From NCBI RefSeq assembly GCF_000524195.1, contig NW_020170386.1, positions 1,729,949 through 1,793,948 of the forward strand: 64,000 nucleotides of DNA, in the 5' to 3' direction. The position numbers and the translations under genes were made by a program. The notes below the pieces were generated by a model, which was not told the DNA's origin, searched no databases, and saw only the letters and a program-made list of their open reading frames with translations. Source of the stretch: Echinococcus granulosus. Taxonomy: Eukaryota > Platyhelminthes > Cestoda > Cyclophyllidea > Taeniidae. This document shows positions 11,701 to 23,229 of the stretch, in pieces (the first letter of the stretch is position 1; the number at the start of each line of letters is the position of its first letter).

Positions 11701-12890
11701 GACCAAAGGAAAATGTGATAATAACAAGGTCCTCCATGTGCCATCGATATTGTACGTTATTTTGGTCCATGGGTCTGCACATCACAAAAGATGAGAAGCT
11801 TTGCCTCGAAATTTCCTTGAGACGAGGTGCCTAGGTGTAATGTAGGGTTCGCAAATATTGTCAGCTAGCACTTCACGTGTTTTGACGTGAAATGTGGTTA
11901 TGCAAATGCACAAACTCTAGTCACAAGGGAAGAGGACGCACTCCTATAACGTTACTTTCATCAAGAAATTTATAGTTTGTGCGGTTGTTTGTGGACACAA
12001 ACACATTCAAAAGCATATTCCAAAACCGTCTTTTGAGTCACTCCAACAGCAGGGCATCAGGATAGTATATCGAGGAAGGGGGAGGGGGTTTTGTCCTATC
12101 CTGGTTTGAGCTGTTGCGTATAGTAAGGCTGAACTAACAACAGGTGAGAAGCAATTCGTTTAGCCGGTTGATTACGCCGCATAGTCGATCTGGAAGGCTC
12201 TGGACGCCCACATTAGTGGGAAACTTTTAATAAGTGAATCAACTGTAGTTTTATTAAAGTAATTCCTACCTAATTTATGACAAAATTGCCATATTTATTG
12301 ACCTTTACAAAAAATAGCAATATTCCTGAACTTTCGGAATGTGGATTAACCTTATACATCCTAATTCCATTTAATTTTGTAAGAAAATGAATGGATTATG
12401 AAAGAGATATGATGTTTGATTTGTTGCAAAAAGTAAAAGATGGGATATTTCGCCACATCTCGAAATTGAACACTGCTAGAAATCGGCATCAACGAGCTAT
12501 GTTGTCGAAGAGACTTGTATTATTTTTCCATTATATTTTTTCATCCATCTTTAAAAACATTAACGGAGCTAAATAAATCTGATTTTAATTGTGTGTCAAA
12601 AGGTAAGGAATCTTAGGGAAAGTAGCCGAGTAATTTGACCACGGAATGATTCAGTGGAGTAGTGATAATTGATACAGATGGTCGTGGTCATAGAAACCTA
12701 TGTTTGTGCGTCTTCCCTCAGTGGAAGAAAGATGGGGCGATTTCTATACCGCTTCATCCTTTCAATCAACCAGCCAAAAGGGCCAGATGCTCCAAAACAC
12801 AGATCAAGTGAGTACGTCGGATTGCCTTACAGTGAAGAATGTAGATGTGGCGACCTCGACGTGATGACAAGATGCGCTTTCATGTGGGTC
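5798..12890. other. Gene-poor intergenic stretch
   Basis: No ORF here reads as a known protein or shows a convincing chain of exons. The part from about 6180 to 7300 is visibly more GC-rich than its flanks, with several overlapping short ORFs, as expected of an old degraded repeat. A possible isolated exon at 8635-8889 is listed separately. From about 8900 to 12890 the DNA is AT-rich with nothing recognisable. Confidence 0.5.
8635..8889 (+). CDS. Isolated candidate exon, unrecognised
   Basis: A polypyrimidine tract and acceptor (CTTTTGTTTCAG) at 8633-8645 precede an open frame starting IYLSAPDFPLPSCYDMVFSQ and running to TAA at 8887-8889. An internal GTAAGG after PEV could act as a donor. 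No partner exons were identified and the protein is not recognised. It may be chance. Confidence 0.18.
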   Translation, partial: LLFQIYLSAPDFPLPSCYDMVFSQGNQDSRSFGSVFLAAATDIAPLVFPEVVRGQSTVTCFTSVRKGWEPDGSAAGWGLNGPCN

Positions 12891-12899
12891 TCTAGCTGA

Positions 12900-13215
12900 T
12901 GGGTGCTCCCCGCCTCGAGGATGCAACGTGAGAGAGTAGGTGGAGCTGACGCAAGGCGGGCGTGAGGACTCGGAGAAAGGTGGAGCAGCTCCTACCCCCA
13001 ACGCGCTCACGTGGTGTCCGCGGCGTCCCGGTCGCCACGCCCACGCGCTCTAGTCCCCGAAACGTATATGCTTGCATGCACGAACCTACGCGCGCACGGG
13101 AGGGAGTAGAGGTCGGTAAAATCAATACTTGCGCGCGTGTATGTAAGGCCCGGACGCTATTGGGTGCGTACACCTGCAGGCAGCGCCCATTGGGCGCGCT
13201 TATCCAGGCTTGAGT
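12900..13215. promoter_or_regulatory. CpG-dense GC-rich patch, possible promoter
   Basis: In otherwise AT-rich DNA this segment is strongly GC-rich and full of CpG (about ten CpG in 13021-13080), with GCGCGC and CACGTG-like motifs. Short ORFs exist on both strands but none resembles a protein, so a promoter or regulatory element fits better than coding. The gene it would serve is not identified. Confidence 0.3.
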
Positions 13216-14820
13216 CCATTGCCTAGGCTGCCTCTTTCAGAACAGGGAAGCGCAAACCTCATTGCCCATGTTGGCGAGGGTAGCGACTACGACGAAGGTG
13301 GTGCATAGGGCACATCAATTTTTTTTCGGGCAATCAACCTTGGAAGACTTGTGATTAGATTGTTACGCATATTCCCTTTTGTGATCATGTAAATGAGAAG
13401 CAAATGAACCTCTTAACAACTATCACGGTCTTCCAAGGGAAGATTGCATAAGCGCCAGAAGAGATGAAGAAAATGTGGATTTTAAACAAGGTGGGACTAC
13501 TTTCAATAATCCTTTATGCCTCATTCTCATGTTAAGCGGCGTATGCATTGTGCATCACCAACTTCATTTTATGCTTGAACTTAAAACAGTTTGCTTGGAA
13601 TTAGTGCACTTGTACATTTTATATTATTACATAGTTTTAATAATATAGCAATCACAATGTACACGGAACTTCACAGTGTAATGACAACGAGTTGAAAGAC
13701 CAACTAACAAACACATGGCAAGCAGTTGCCTTCGCGGCAATGATTCTCAATTAACCTTTAGCCTTGAAGCCTCTTTAATTTCTTAAGATAAATATGGAAT
13801 CACACTTCAACTCGAATATTTAGTTCGGCTGTAAAAAAATGCCATTTGTAGGGAATCGTTTCCAGCTAAGCAAAAAACGATATGCTAAGCAGGAAATAAA
13901 ACAATATTGCGAAAATTATTTTAAAAAACCCACGTTATATATTTTTCTTGGAATATAGTTCGCATAGAAATCGCATCAATTAGTGGCGTTTGTTTAGCAT
14001 GTTCCAATATTTCGCAGTGACTTACAGCTTACTAACACTGCTGAAAATGGCAATTGTATGCATTGACAGAAGGTACTCAAGTCTACATGCATAAATAATA
14101 GATGGAACGGGCCGTGATAATTCTGCTCACCAGACTTCTGAGGAAACTCAACGGTTGCCAAAATGCCTAGCACGATTATGCTGAATTGTCACACAAAACC
14201 TATAGTCAAGGCTGGATGAATCACTCTGCTCATGAAGCCATGCTCTGCGCATTCAGAGCTGTGCCCCCCTGTAAGCAGGACCGTAAATGACCTTGAATTC
14301 CTTTCTGTCTTTCATCGCCCTCATGGAATTGGACATCCACTTGTGGTCGAGGCTTCATGTTGATGCAGTATCAACTTCTAATCGAGCAAATAATATCCTC
14401 TGGAGCATGATCAGTCTTTAGCAACAGCATTGCTATATCTGTTGGACTTAGTGGATCTAGTAAATGAATGGCAAATAGCTAAAGCAACTACTTCAAAATA
14501 CTTTCCAACTCACTCTGTTTCTTGCTTAGGATATTAATGCCAAATTTAATACACTGGGAGTAAACCCAAATGATTTTCAAAACACCATACAGTGGCTGAA
14601 GTAAATCCGTTCAACCGTTGTCACAATGCTGACGTCTTGTATTTAAAGTCTTTGAATGCGTGAAGCCCTCTAATGATTTTTTTTGTTTGAAATCCCACCT
14701 GAATCTTGTATTGACGTCAGGGCAGGCCTAGTCTCAACAATAACAGCCACTCCCTCCCCCTCGAATAGCAGTAAGTGCTAACGCCATTATCTAAGGCTAA
14801 AATCCAAGTCTCCACTTTCA
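13216..14820. other. AT-rich intergenic, nothing recognised
   Basis: AT-rich sequence on both strands with dense stops, no plausible exons, and no clear repeats by eye. Confidence 0.5.
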
Positions 14821-14829
14821 CGGTAGCTA

Positions 14830-15010
14830 ATCTTTGCACGAGTGGCCAGCTGAGCAGACGGTTGATAGGCGCGCACACACAGAAGCGCGTTATTGTCCGC
14901 GCATAGCAGGAAACCGCTGTCTGGAGCATAACATCACCGCCATCCCTCCTTTCTTGAGTAGTTACTCTTGTCGACAGCTTGATCGTGCTGAAGACTGCGA
15001 CATCATGAAG
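14830..15010 (+). promoter_or_regulatory. CpG-rich leader ending ATG AAG | GTAAGT: candidate first exon
   Basis: A CpG-rich stretch (GGCGCGCACACACAGAAGCG at 14869) leads to ATG at 15005-15007, AAG, then the perfect donor GTAAGT at 15011-15016. This is the form of a 5' UTR plus a two-codon first coding exon on the plus strand. The next recognised plus-strand exons are those of SPAG6, 2.6 kb on. An acceptor at 17587 (CATAG) opens a frame continuous with the SPAG6 start, so this could be its distal 5' exon; that is inference. Confidence 0.35.
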
Positions 15011-15016
15011 GTAAGT

Positions 15017-17632
15017 TACCGAGATTTCGCGATTTAATTCCTTGAAAGCCGCTGCACATTAGAAGCCATTGGGAATGCAGGGAGATTTTTCATATTCTAC
15101 TGCATTAGGGAATGTATTGGAATGTCTTCTATGTATGGAAGAAATTTAACTCCTGTCCTCGATCAATTGAGGAATATAGCCTTTACATTTCAAGTGCAAT
15201 CATTTCTTCACATGGCGGAAGTGTTTTCGGCATTGCTAAGTATTTAGCAGATACAAAATAAGTACCAAAATCTTTCCAAATTATTATCATTCATTTGTAA
15301 AGCATTTCAATCCTTATTGCTTTTAGAATTATCGTACAAGAATGGCCATGATGGCAGGTCAAGAGCGTTGGATTCTACCTTCAGGTTTAAGGAATGGAAC
15401 AGATAAACGAGATGAAAACGCATGCTGCTCTAAGACCAAAGTGTAGGGTAAATCATCACTAGGCAACAGGAGTCTGCAATACTTGGCAACTAGTCTTGAT
15501 AGAGACATTCAAACTATGGCAGAAAGAATGGTGAGGAAGTTATGGGGTGAATTAAATACTGATTGGCAAGCAGGTTAGCTTAATCGTATCACAAAATACA
15601 AACAAGTTGGTTTGCTGCTGCGATACGCAACATTACAATCGCTTTGCAATGATTATATTGTTGAAAAATTTAAGGAAACTCCAATATTCATAAGAGTTCG
15701 CGAATAAACTTAGAGACTCTTTCCTGCCATACTCGAACAAGTAGCAAACATTTTAAGGCAAAACAAATGCGTTTCGACGTAACGGCATTTCGTGAACATT
15801 TTACCACAACTAGTGCTGCGTAAAAAGCAGCATTTTTTCCATTATAACAAATCCACCCTGTAGGACAGTGGATCACTAAATTGGAGGTTGCTGCATTTGA
15901 TAATTTCCACCTAGTTTCGAAATGTTCGGAGTTAGGAACGAAGTAGTTTCAGAGAATGCGGAAAACACCGTAATTCTCGTCTACATGAATGTGTAGCGTC
16001 CCGAGACTCCCTGAAGACAAAAGAAGACACAATACTCGGGCAGAATATATATATTCAACATAGGGAAGGTGTCTGGGCTACTGGCATGGCCCAAAAGGCC
16101 AGCCCACCCAGCGAGGTACAAATGGGCTAATTCAAAGTACAAAAATGGCACCTCCTCAATACTGAGGGATAGACCACTACCGTATACAAATGTTTGTCAT
16201 CCTGAAAATGAAACCTTTAATTGCATTGTAACCTATTCATAAACGTCCAAGCCTTACGTTTAACTACACGAACTCCTTAATCCCCGCTTTTTGGCCATCA
16301 ATAACGACATGGTCTTCAGTACATGTTATTTTTGTTAATATGCTCGCAGACTTCTTGAGCTTTTGTAGTGAAGATATATCCAGACCATTACATTTTGATA
16401 CAGTTATGAGGGAAATCGCGTGATGGGGTACCAGCAAATCTGTGATGGCAGCTCCCCTTTCAATGCATTTGAGATATAAATCAAAAACTTAAAAATGAAT
16501 TATTGCATCAGAAGCAGGTAAGTAAAGGTTTTAGTTGAATTGATCCTGGACATCAAATACGGCTGACACTATTCTGGTTTCAGCGAAGACCAAATGCATT
16601 AGGGCGTTACTTTGCACTTGCGGTTAAAAAAAAACGATCTTGACTGAGAATATGTATGAAGACATATTGTTTATTCGATCAAATTAATTCACATCCCACG
16701 CTTATGCGCAGGGCTAGACCAAGTTCGTACATTGCTGGACCTCCTATGGTAATTGTTGGTGTCTTTAAGACTATTTATTAAAATTATGTGCATGATAAGG
16801 TTAGTCTGGGTGATAAGTACAACTGGATAATTCACCTTCAATCATCAAAATCAAGGCATCAGCATTTTGACCCAAACAAATTTGAACAGAAAAAAATCCA
16901 AAACTTTGGAGCGTTGAACATTTGTATTTCTCTTGAAGAGCCAACAAGATAGGCTGTTTAGGGGCAAGACGGGGATGGTACCAGGTTGAATTACAACCCA
17001 ACTTTATTTTTGCATTAAGAAATAACCCCAGTAAACACTTAACAAAAATGACCTGGAAAAGCTCACATCATTAGACTTACGGAAAACCACAAATGTATGC
17101 ATTTTTGCGCGTATCACGAAAGGCAAAAGAATTAAAAACTAAGAATTTTTTTGGTATGCGCTATATCATGGCAATGTGCGTCAGTACATTAGGTAGCGTG
17201 AATAATTTAATTCTAAAACACATCAGTAAGGAACCCGGAAATAAATAATTTCTTTGAACACGAAAAATACCTTTCAGGTAAGTTAGGAAGGCTATACACT
17301 CCTGATATTTACTAGCGCAGAAAAGCATTAATTCGTTAGGGCTCGTAAACTAACCCGCAATCAAAACAGTACGTATTCCTTCCAAAACGTGCTCAACTGG
17401 GTGGCATTCGGGATATTCACTGCTATTTAATTGTCTTTTTCTTTTAAAAAAGTCAAAGCGTCAACCTTTGGCAGCCGGTTTTTTGACGCTTGAAACTTTT
17501 GCACGCAGAACATGGCAATATTTTATGACATGATGCAGCTTTGCCTTAAGAAAATTTAATAATAATACATTCGGTTTTAATACATAGATTTGCCATATTC
17601 GACCTAACGCTGACGCTGCAACCGTTTCGAAA
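15017..17632. other. AT-rich stretch upstream of SPAG6
   Basis: No coding exon seen. It contains copy A of a short dispersed repeat at 15992-16043. It is either the SPAG6 promoter region or a 5' UTR intron if the leader at 14830-15010 belongs to that gene. Confidence 0.45.
15992..16043 (+). repeat. Short diverged repeat, copy A (TGTAGCG...)
   Basis: Begins TGTAGCGTCCCG and contains GAAGACAAAAGAA and ATACTCGGGCAG. A second copy at 32432-32484 shares TGTAGCG, CCCG, AAGAC, AAAGAA, ATACT, GGG and AG in the same order and spacing. The TG start would suit the edge of a degraded LTR, but no complete element was found. Confidence 0.45.
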
Positions 17633-19319
17633 ATGAGTCAAAAACAAATATTCTTAGGTTTTCATTTTGATTTAGTAACCGCTTATAGCCTTCGAGCAGT
17701 ACCAGAAAGCCCGGCTTCTTTTTGTTCAGTCCATATCTGATTTAGCAAATCGCCCCAATAACATCAATTATTTACTCAAATTTGATGTTATTTCGTGCCT
17801 TGGACACTTACTCGATGACCCAGTGCCAACTATTCAACAAATAGCAGCTATAGTCGTTGGAAAAATTGCAAGCACGTCAAAACAAATTGCCGAATTAATT
17901 ACTGACTCTAATATTATTCAAGTGATGCTCAAATCTTCTGGAATGGGACATGTAAACAGATAAAATTGCTTAAACGTTTCTAGAGATTCTACAAAAGGTC
18001 AGCTTTAGTAGCTTTACAATCGATTGCTAAACATTCGCCAGACTTGGCACTTACGGTTGTTCGATGCGAAGTGCTTAACGTAATTAATGCCTGTTTGGAA
18101 GAGTTCGATCAATGTGTTAAGGAAAACGCTGCATCCTGCATTAGCTGCATAGTCAGACACAGCGAGGATCTAGCGCAAATGGTTGTTGACTCTGGCAGTC
18201 TTCCGCTAATAAATCTCTGTTTGCAAGAGCCAGGTGTCAATTTAAGGTGCATATCAGCTGGTGTATTGGGAGACATAGCTAAACATTCGGTAACACTAGC
18301 ACAGAACGTGGTCGACACTTCTGGAATTTGGCATCTCGTGAAGCAGACAACGGACTCCTGTTCAAAGTTGAGAGTAATTTAATGCGATCCTATAATACCT
18401 CTAGAAACGGGCCTTTCTCTCCTTGGCTCAGATAGCTAAGCATTCACCAGATTTTGCGGAGTTGGTTTTGGAGGCCAGTATATTTCCCCAAGTTTTGATT
18501 GGTATGAAGGACAAAGATGTGGGCCTTCGCAGCGAAGCAGCCAATTTAATAAAGGAGCTTTGCAAGCATACATTTGAAATATGTCGGGTTGTAGTGAATT
18601 CGAGTGGAATTCCAGCGCTGGTGGACTTCTTAGAAGAAGCGAAAGGGTGTTCAGCTATACCTGGAATAATTGCACTTGGCTATATCGCAGCACATTCGGA
18701 CCTCCAAGCAATCGCAGTTATCAAAGCCCATGTATGCTCCTAACATTCTCTAATATAATCGTTAAGGCGCTAGTACAACTGAAGAATATACTTCATGAGG
18801 AAAGGGATGAAGTAAAAGCAGCGGCTGTGTGGGCCATTGGCCAAATTGGTCGCCATGGCGCAAGCCATGCAGATGCTGTCTCCGAGGTTGGCTTACTTCC
18901 AATCATACTTGCATATTATCTTAATACAGAAAGTTCCGAAGATTTGCGAGATAAGGTGAGACCTGCATTTATAACTGAGGCTGTAGTGCAAACGGTGCCT
19001 TAAACAGGTTCTAGAGAAGTGCACTGACATGGAGGCGCTACAACCAATATTACACAACTCGCCACCCAACATACTGAAGTATGTTGTGGTACAGTTCAGC
19101 AAGCTTCTTCCGCGGAGCGCAAAAGCCAGACGTGCTTTTGTCGTAAGCGGATGCCTAAGGAAAATTCAAGAAATTGTCGCGGAGCCTGGATCTACCCTGC
19201 ACATGCACATAATTGCCATAAATAACTGCTTCCCTGAAGATGTTGTCAAGTTCTATTCTCCGGGATATCCCGAAGTTTTACTAGAACGTGTAGAGGCATA
19301 CGAACAAGAAGCTAATTGA
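17633..19319 (+). CDS. SPAG6: SPAG6, axonemal central-pair armadillo-repeat protein
   Basis: Orthologue of SPAG6/PF16, which stabilises the C1 microtubule of the central pair and is needed for flagellar and ciliary beating. Exons: 17633-17657, 17689-17951, 17984-18373, 18405-18731, 18767-18955 and 19008-19319. The introns are 31, 32, 31, 35 and 52 nt, all GT-AG. The predicted protein is 501 residues (human about 509). It starts MSQKQIF, followed by FEQYQKARLLFVQ, then tandem armadillo repeats with the family's recurring IAKHSPDLA, VRHSEDLAQMVVDSG and IGRHGASHADAV blocks, and ends FYSPGYPEVLLERVEAYEQ. The start matches the family N-terminus. Compared with the remembered human protein, a short block just after TESSEDL, at the exon 5/6 junction, seems missing. 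The gene is convergent with RGP1. The protein probably serves sperm flagella and flame-cell cilia. Confidence 0.95.
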
Positions 19320-19376
19320 AATGTCTACCAAAGAACAAAAACAATATAGAAACACATCTATCATTCATACTGTTTA

Positions 19377-19382
19377 AATAAA
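19377..19382 (+). terminator. SPAG6 polyadenylation signal
   Basis: AATAAA 58 nt after the SPAG6 stop codon, inside the 114-nt gap before the RGP1 stop codon on the other strand. Transcripts of the two genes therefore probably overlap at their 3' ends. Confidence 0.6.
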
Positions 19383-19433
19383 ATACCATTAAAGCAAAGT
19401 GATAAAGGCCTCAAAATATTTCATGTTTACAAG

Positions 19434-21137
19434 TTAACCACGTGAAAAAGTGCAGCTTGAACATGTTTGATTGGGCAACAGGAAAGCTGATGGACCGTTT
19501 GGAATGATGCAGATAGGAAGTTCCCAGGAGAAAGTTTGGGTGTCACAGTTAATAGATGGTGTGTAATCCGAGTAATTTGATGCTGTGTGGCCTTGAAGGA
19601 AATTATTGAACAGTGAAGGTTCCGTCGACAGTTGAGGTTGCTGTCTTGGGTTAGACATTGCGACGGTGAATTGAAATCGCAGACACCACTGCACTCTGCA
19701 TAAGCCACCCCAATATTTGCTAGATAGCATAAATTCCACCGGGGCATTCAAAGGAATCGGAATTGCAAAGGGGAGAAACTTTGTGTTCGAACAAGCCAAT
19801 CGCGCCTCAAACCACGAGGTTTTCAGTGCATTCTCAGGTAACCTGAGGACTAATAAAATTACATATTTTTATCCAAGAGGCACCTTTGTCTTTGGATGCA
19901 GTAGGTATATCTATTGGCAAAGTGGAGAACAAAAGGTTATTTTCCAAATTAGTTTCCTGACGCGAAGTTGGGTCAAGAAACTCGTCGGTGTCAGCCCAAA
20001 TGATGCATTCGAAGGTGGGTAGCGTAGCCATCCGGAAATCCAAGTAGCCCCGTAGCAAATCACCCAACCGAGCCACCGTCTTGAACATTCCTATTCGACA
20101 GATATGGCCATTTGGACCCGAGAGCATAAAGCTCACTAAAATGCGGTGAAAAGGCGGAGCAAAACATACCAATCGAACTTGAAAAAACTATTTCAGCAAA
20201 CATCGCGGAAGGCGATTGTGAGAATGATGTTCTCTTAGCACGTTTCTTAGTCTTCTTAGCCATATGTACGGAAGTGATGGCACACGGGACCTGAGTGTTG
20301 GCATGCAATTGCGAGAGCTTATCGTAGACAGCAGGATGCATTAAGTCTTTTTTAAGAATTCCCTCACCAAGATTGCTATCCTTATATCCAATCTGACTGT
20401 GAAAATCAACGTGAAAGGGATTACAGACGCAGTCGGGAGGAGATTGACTCTCGCTGTATGCATTACTCGACAGACCGGGCAGAGAGTCAGCGGTAGTGGA
20501 GTCGAAAGAATGATAGCTACCCACAGAAGGTAAAATGTGAAATGGCAAGCGAAGCAGTTGCGCTGGTCTATTGTCAACCTGCACCTTGATCAGGGCCTTG
20601 TAAGCGAAACGGACAATATTCCCACGATAGCTGGGTGGCAAGTTCTCGGAAAGACGGGTTTTTAGAATAATCCTTGCGATAGGTTTCTCAGCGTAGATTA
20701 TGAGGGGCCACTGATTGGTAGAGTTTAGTTGCTGAATCCAAGAAATACGACTTTGGGAGTCCAATCCGGGGATAAATTCACTATCTAAACAGCCAAATAA
20801 GTGGTTGGTACGTTAGCACTATCCTTCCATAAACGTACCGATTTTAGCATCTTTATCAGGCGATGCTGAGAAGACTTTGTCAAATATTGGTTGATTCTTA
20901 AAATCTTCTGCAACAGCAGCCGAATTAAGACGATATTGGCCTACCAAAATTCCCTCAATGCTTTGAATTTCCCTAAAGAAAAATGAGTGTTAAGGCACTT
21001 AAAAAGGTACAAAAGTATAAAGGATACCAAGTGGTTTTGGGGTCCATAAGCACCACTGACACCTCGCAGCGAACAACTTCACCACATAAAAATATTGGAG
21101 GCTCCGGAATTTCTGCAACAACTTTAAGCTCATCCAT
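19434..21137 (-). CDS. RGP1: RGP1, RAB6A exchange-factor complex subunit
   Basis: RGP1 pairs with RIC1 to activate RAB6 at the Golgi for endosome-to-Golgi retrograde traffic. Minus-strand exons: 21137-21028, 20972-20839, 20784-20170, 20135-19843 and 19805-19434, with introns of 55, 54, 34 and 37 nt. All are GT-AG and in phase, giving 507 residues, longer than the human protein (about 391). The arrestin-like N-terminal block starts MDELKVVAEIPEPPIFLCGE. Residues 130-166 hold LPPSYRGNIVRFAYK and LLRLPFHIL. Residues 302-320 hold GMFKTVARLGDLLRGYLDF. The C-terminus has FAIPIPLNAPVEF and QTFSWELPI, matching RGP1's closing strands. The extra length is mostly a Ser-rich segment, about residues 167-275. 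ATG 21135-21137 was chosen because it aligns with the family start. A pyrimidine-rich acceptor (TTTCCTTAG) lies 8 nt upstream and could take a 5' UTR exon or a spliced leader. Confidence 0.9.
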
Positions 21138-23229
21138 ATCGACACTAAGGAAACAAGTAAACATAGGAGTAAAAAAGTTGGCAGTCTAATAGCTCAACGT
21201 CAAGATTCCAAACGCTATTCACTCTATTAGCTTACCAATAGTCGACTCCAATTTACTAAGCTTTGGAAAAATGCAACAGAGATTAGACCAAACTTAAATG
21301 TTTCAGGGAAGAAGTTCCTGTCGACCAAGTACTCAAAACACTACGAGTTGTTCAGTAAATAACATGATTTAAGGTAAACCTCTTGGTCTGCGAAAATGAT
21401 GAAGGGCCATTAAAATACAGCTAGTTCACTACTAAACCTTCTCAAGAACAAGCGCTAACAAAGTAACTCCAATAAAATGGCTTTCGCGCACCACTAACGC
21501 TTGTAAATAAAACAGGTCAGAAGAAATACACCGCGAAATGAAAATAAGTGCAATAGGGCCGATGCAATACGACACGAGATACAGGAGCACCTAGATACCA
21601 ATGGAAGTAATGACAGTATGTCTGCAACAACAATTTGCGAGTATGAAAATATGATCAGACAAAAATGATTCTCAGCCTAATAAAACAAATAATAGAGTTC
21701 GCGTATTACGAACATGGAAAAGAAACATCTGCCCATAATTAGCTGGGATCCCAAAATTGTAACAGCCGCCGGTCCAGTAACAAATTATTACATTGACGAA
21801 GCAAGATAATACATTTAATGATAAATAGTCTGTTTCAACCTCAACTTGCAACAAATAATAAACTTTGAGCAAAAATATGCCCTTGGTTGGCCACAGTGCT
21901 TGTAGCTACTCCACATAAGATATTGTTCAAATGATAAAGTGGTAAGACTAACCCCCAGCAATTAAAATAATACTCACAGAAGTAAAATACACATAATTGA
22001 AGCCAATAAATGCACAACTTTTGCGCTGTTAAATTATTATCTTACGATGCGAAAAGCAATTGAGGCTCAACAATTACTAAATTTTGCTTTTTTTTCGTGC
22101 GAAACTAAAGTTGGTTTTTATTAATGAGTAGATATGTAATACTTATGTTGTTTTAATGTGCCTTTCAGGGAGGAGGCACGCNNNNNNNNNNNNNNNNNNN
22201 NNNNNNNNNNNNNNNNNNNNNNNNNNNNNNNNNNNNNNNNNNNNNNNNNNNNNNNNNNNNNNNNNNNNNNNNNNNNNNNNNAGGAGTCTCGCTCCACAGA
22301 TAACTCAATGAACATAGCCGTCTTTATCAGTTAGAGAATATTCAACTATTAAGGTGCCTAGTATGAATATGTCTATAAAAAAGGTTTGATGAGCACACGG
22401 GCTTTTCAAAGTTAATGTTTGTAAACGGATAATTCCAAGGTTTATAATTTGGCCCTCTATAAAATTTATGAATATATAGCACCTCTAACATTGTTACTTG
22501 GCAATTTTCATGAGTAACTTCTACCACCCACCTTTGGAGTTTTTATAATTTGATTTTGGCACTATTTTTTCGCAAATTTAGGTTTGCATACTGTGATTAC
22601 TTTTAATTGCCTTTTTTGTTTTATTTTACCGCTCTTTGCACATATAATTTAAATGGCCTTCCTGGCTCTTATAACGTCTTCCTGCTTCAGATTGTCTACG
22701 TGTCACTCCTTTTTCAGTAATTTGGTCTAAACAGTAAAACTGATGTGATGTAGTGAATTTCCTTTGCATTCTTTTGAGGCGTATTTCATAATCCTTTGTG
22801 TTTACTTTGCATTTACTGTGATATGGGTTATCTGCCCATGGAAGATAACATCATCTATTTCGGGGACGCTGAACATTTGAATGCCTTTTGGTTGCCCTAG
22901 AATTAAGTGCTTTTTGTCTGACTGACCCAAATCCTGTGCATATTTATCCAGGCTATCTTTTTTAGGCGGGACTAGTCAGTATACTCTGGTGATTACATGG
23001 TACCTCAGCTTTTCCAGCATCCCAAATAGAATTGGGTCTAAAATTTGAAGTTGCATAGGTAGTACCTTGGCACTGTGTTGCTGTTCGTCTTGTATCCACA
23101 GTCGCACTGTGACTTGACACCCTTTGGGTTTGTTAGCACTGCTGAACATGGATGGACCTAATTCTTCCCTGACATATTTGCAAGACTCTAACAAGTTCTA
23201 TCTGCTTGTATTTATGACTTCCCAGCGGT
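21138..23229. other. Divergent intergenic region between RGP1 and the bZIP gene
   Basis: AT-rich. It should contain the promoters of RGP1 (minus) and the bZIP gene (plus) and is interrupted by an assembly gap. A minus-strand ORF at 22976-23194 (72 codons) is open, has some protein-like composition and contains a possible donor after QHSAK. It is not recognised and has no partner exon. Confidence 0.5.
22182..22281. other. Assembly gap of exactly 100 N
   Basis: A run of exactly 100 N, the conventional placeholder for a scaffold join of unknown length. True distance, and even adjacency, of the RGP1 and bZIP sides is therefore not proven. Confidence 0.99.

Noticed and set aside
19427..19747. 106-codon minus-strand ORF over the RGP1 last exon
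   Set aside because: Shifted frame; the neighbouring frame contains FAIPIPL and FSWELPI, which match RGP1.
21138..21160. Spliced-leader acceptor supplying the RGP1 start codon
   Set aside because: A leader ending in ATG joined at this acceptor would be out of frame with RGP1 and meets a stop after five codons. An ordinary UTR splice remains possible.
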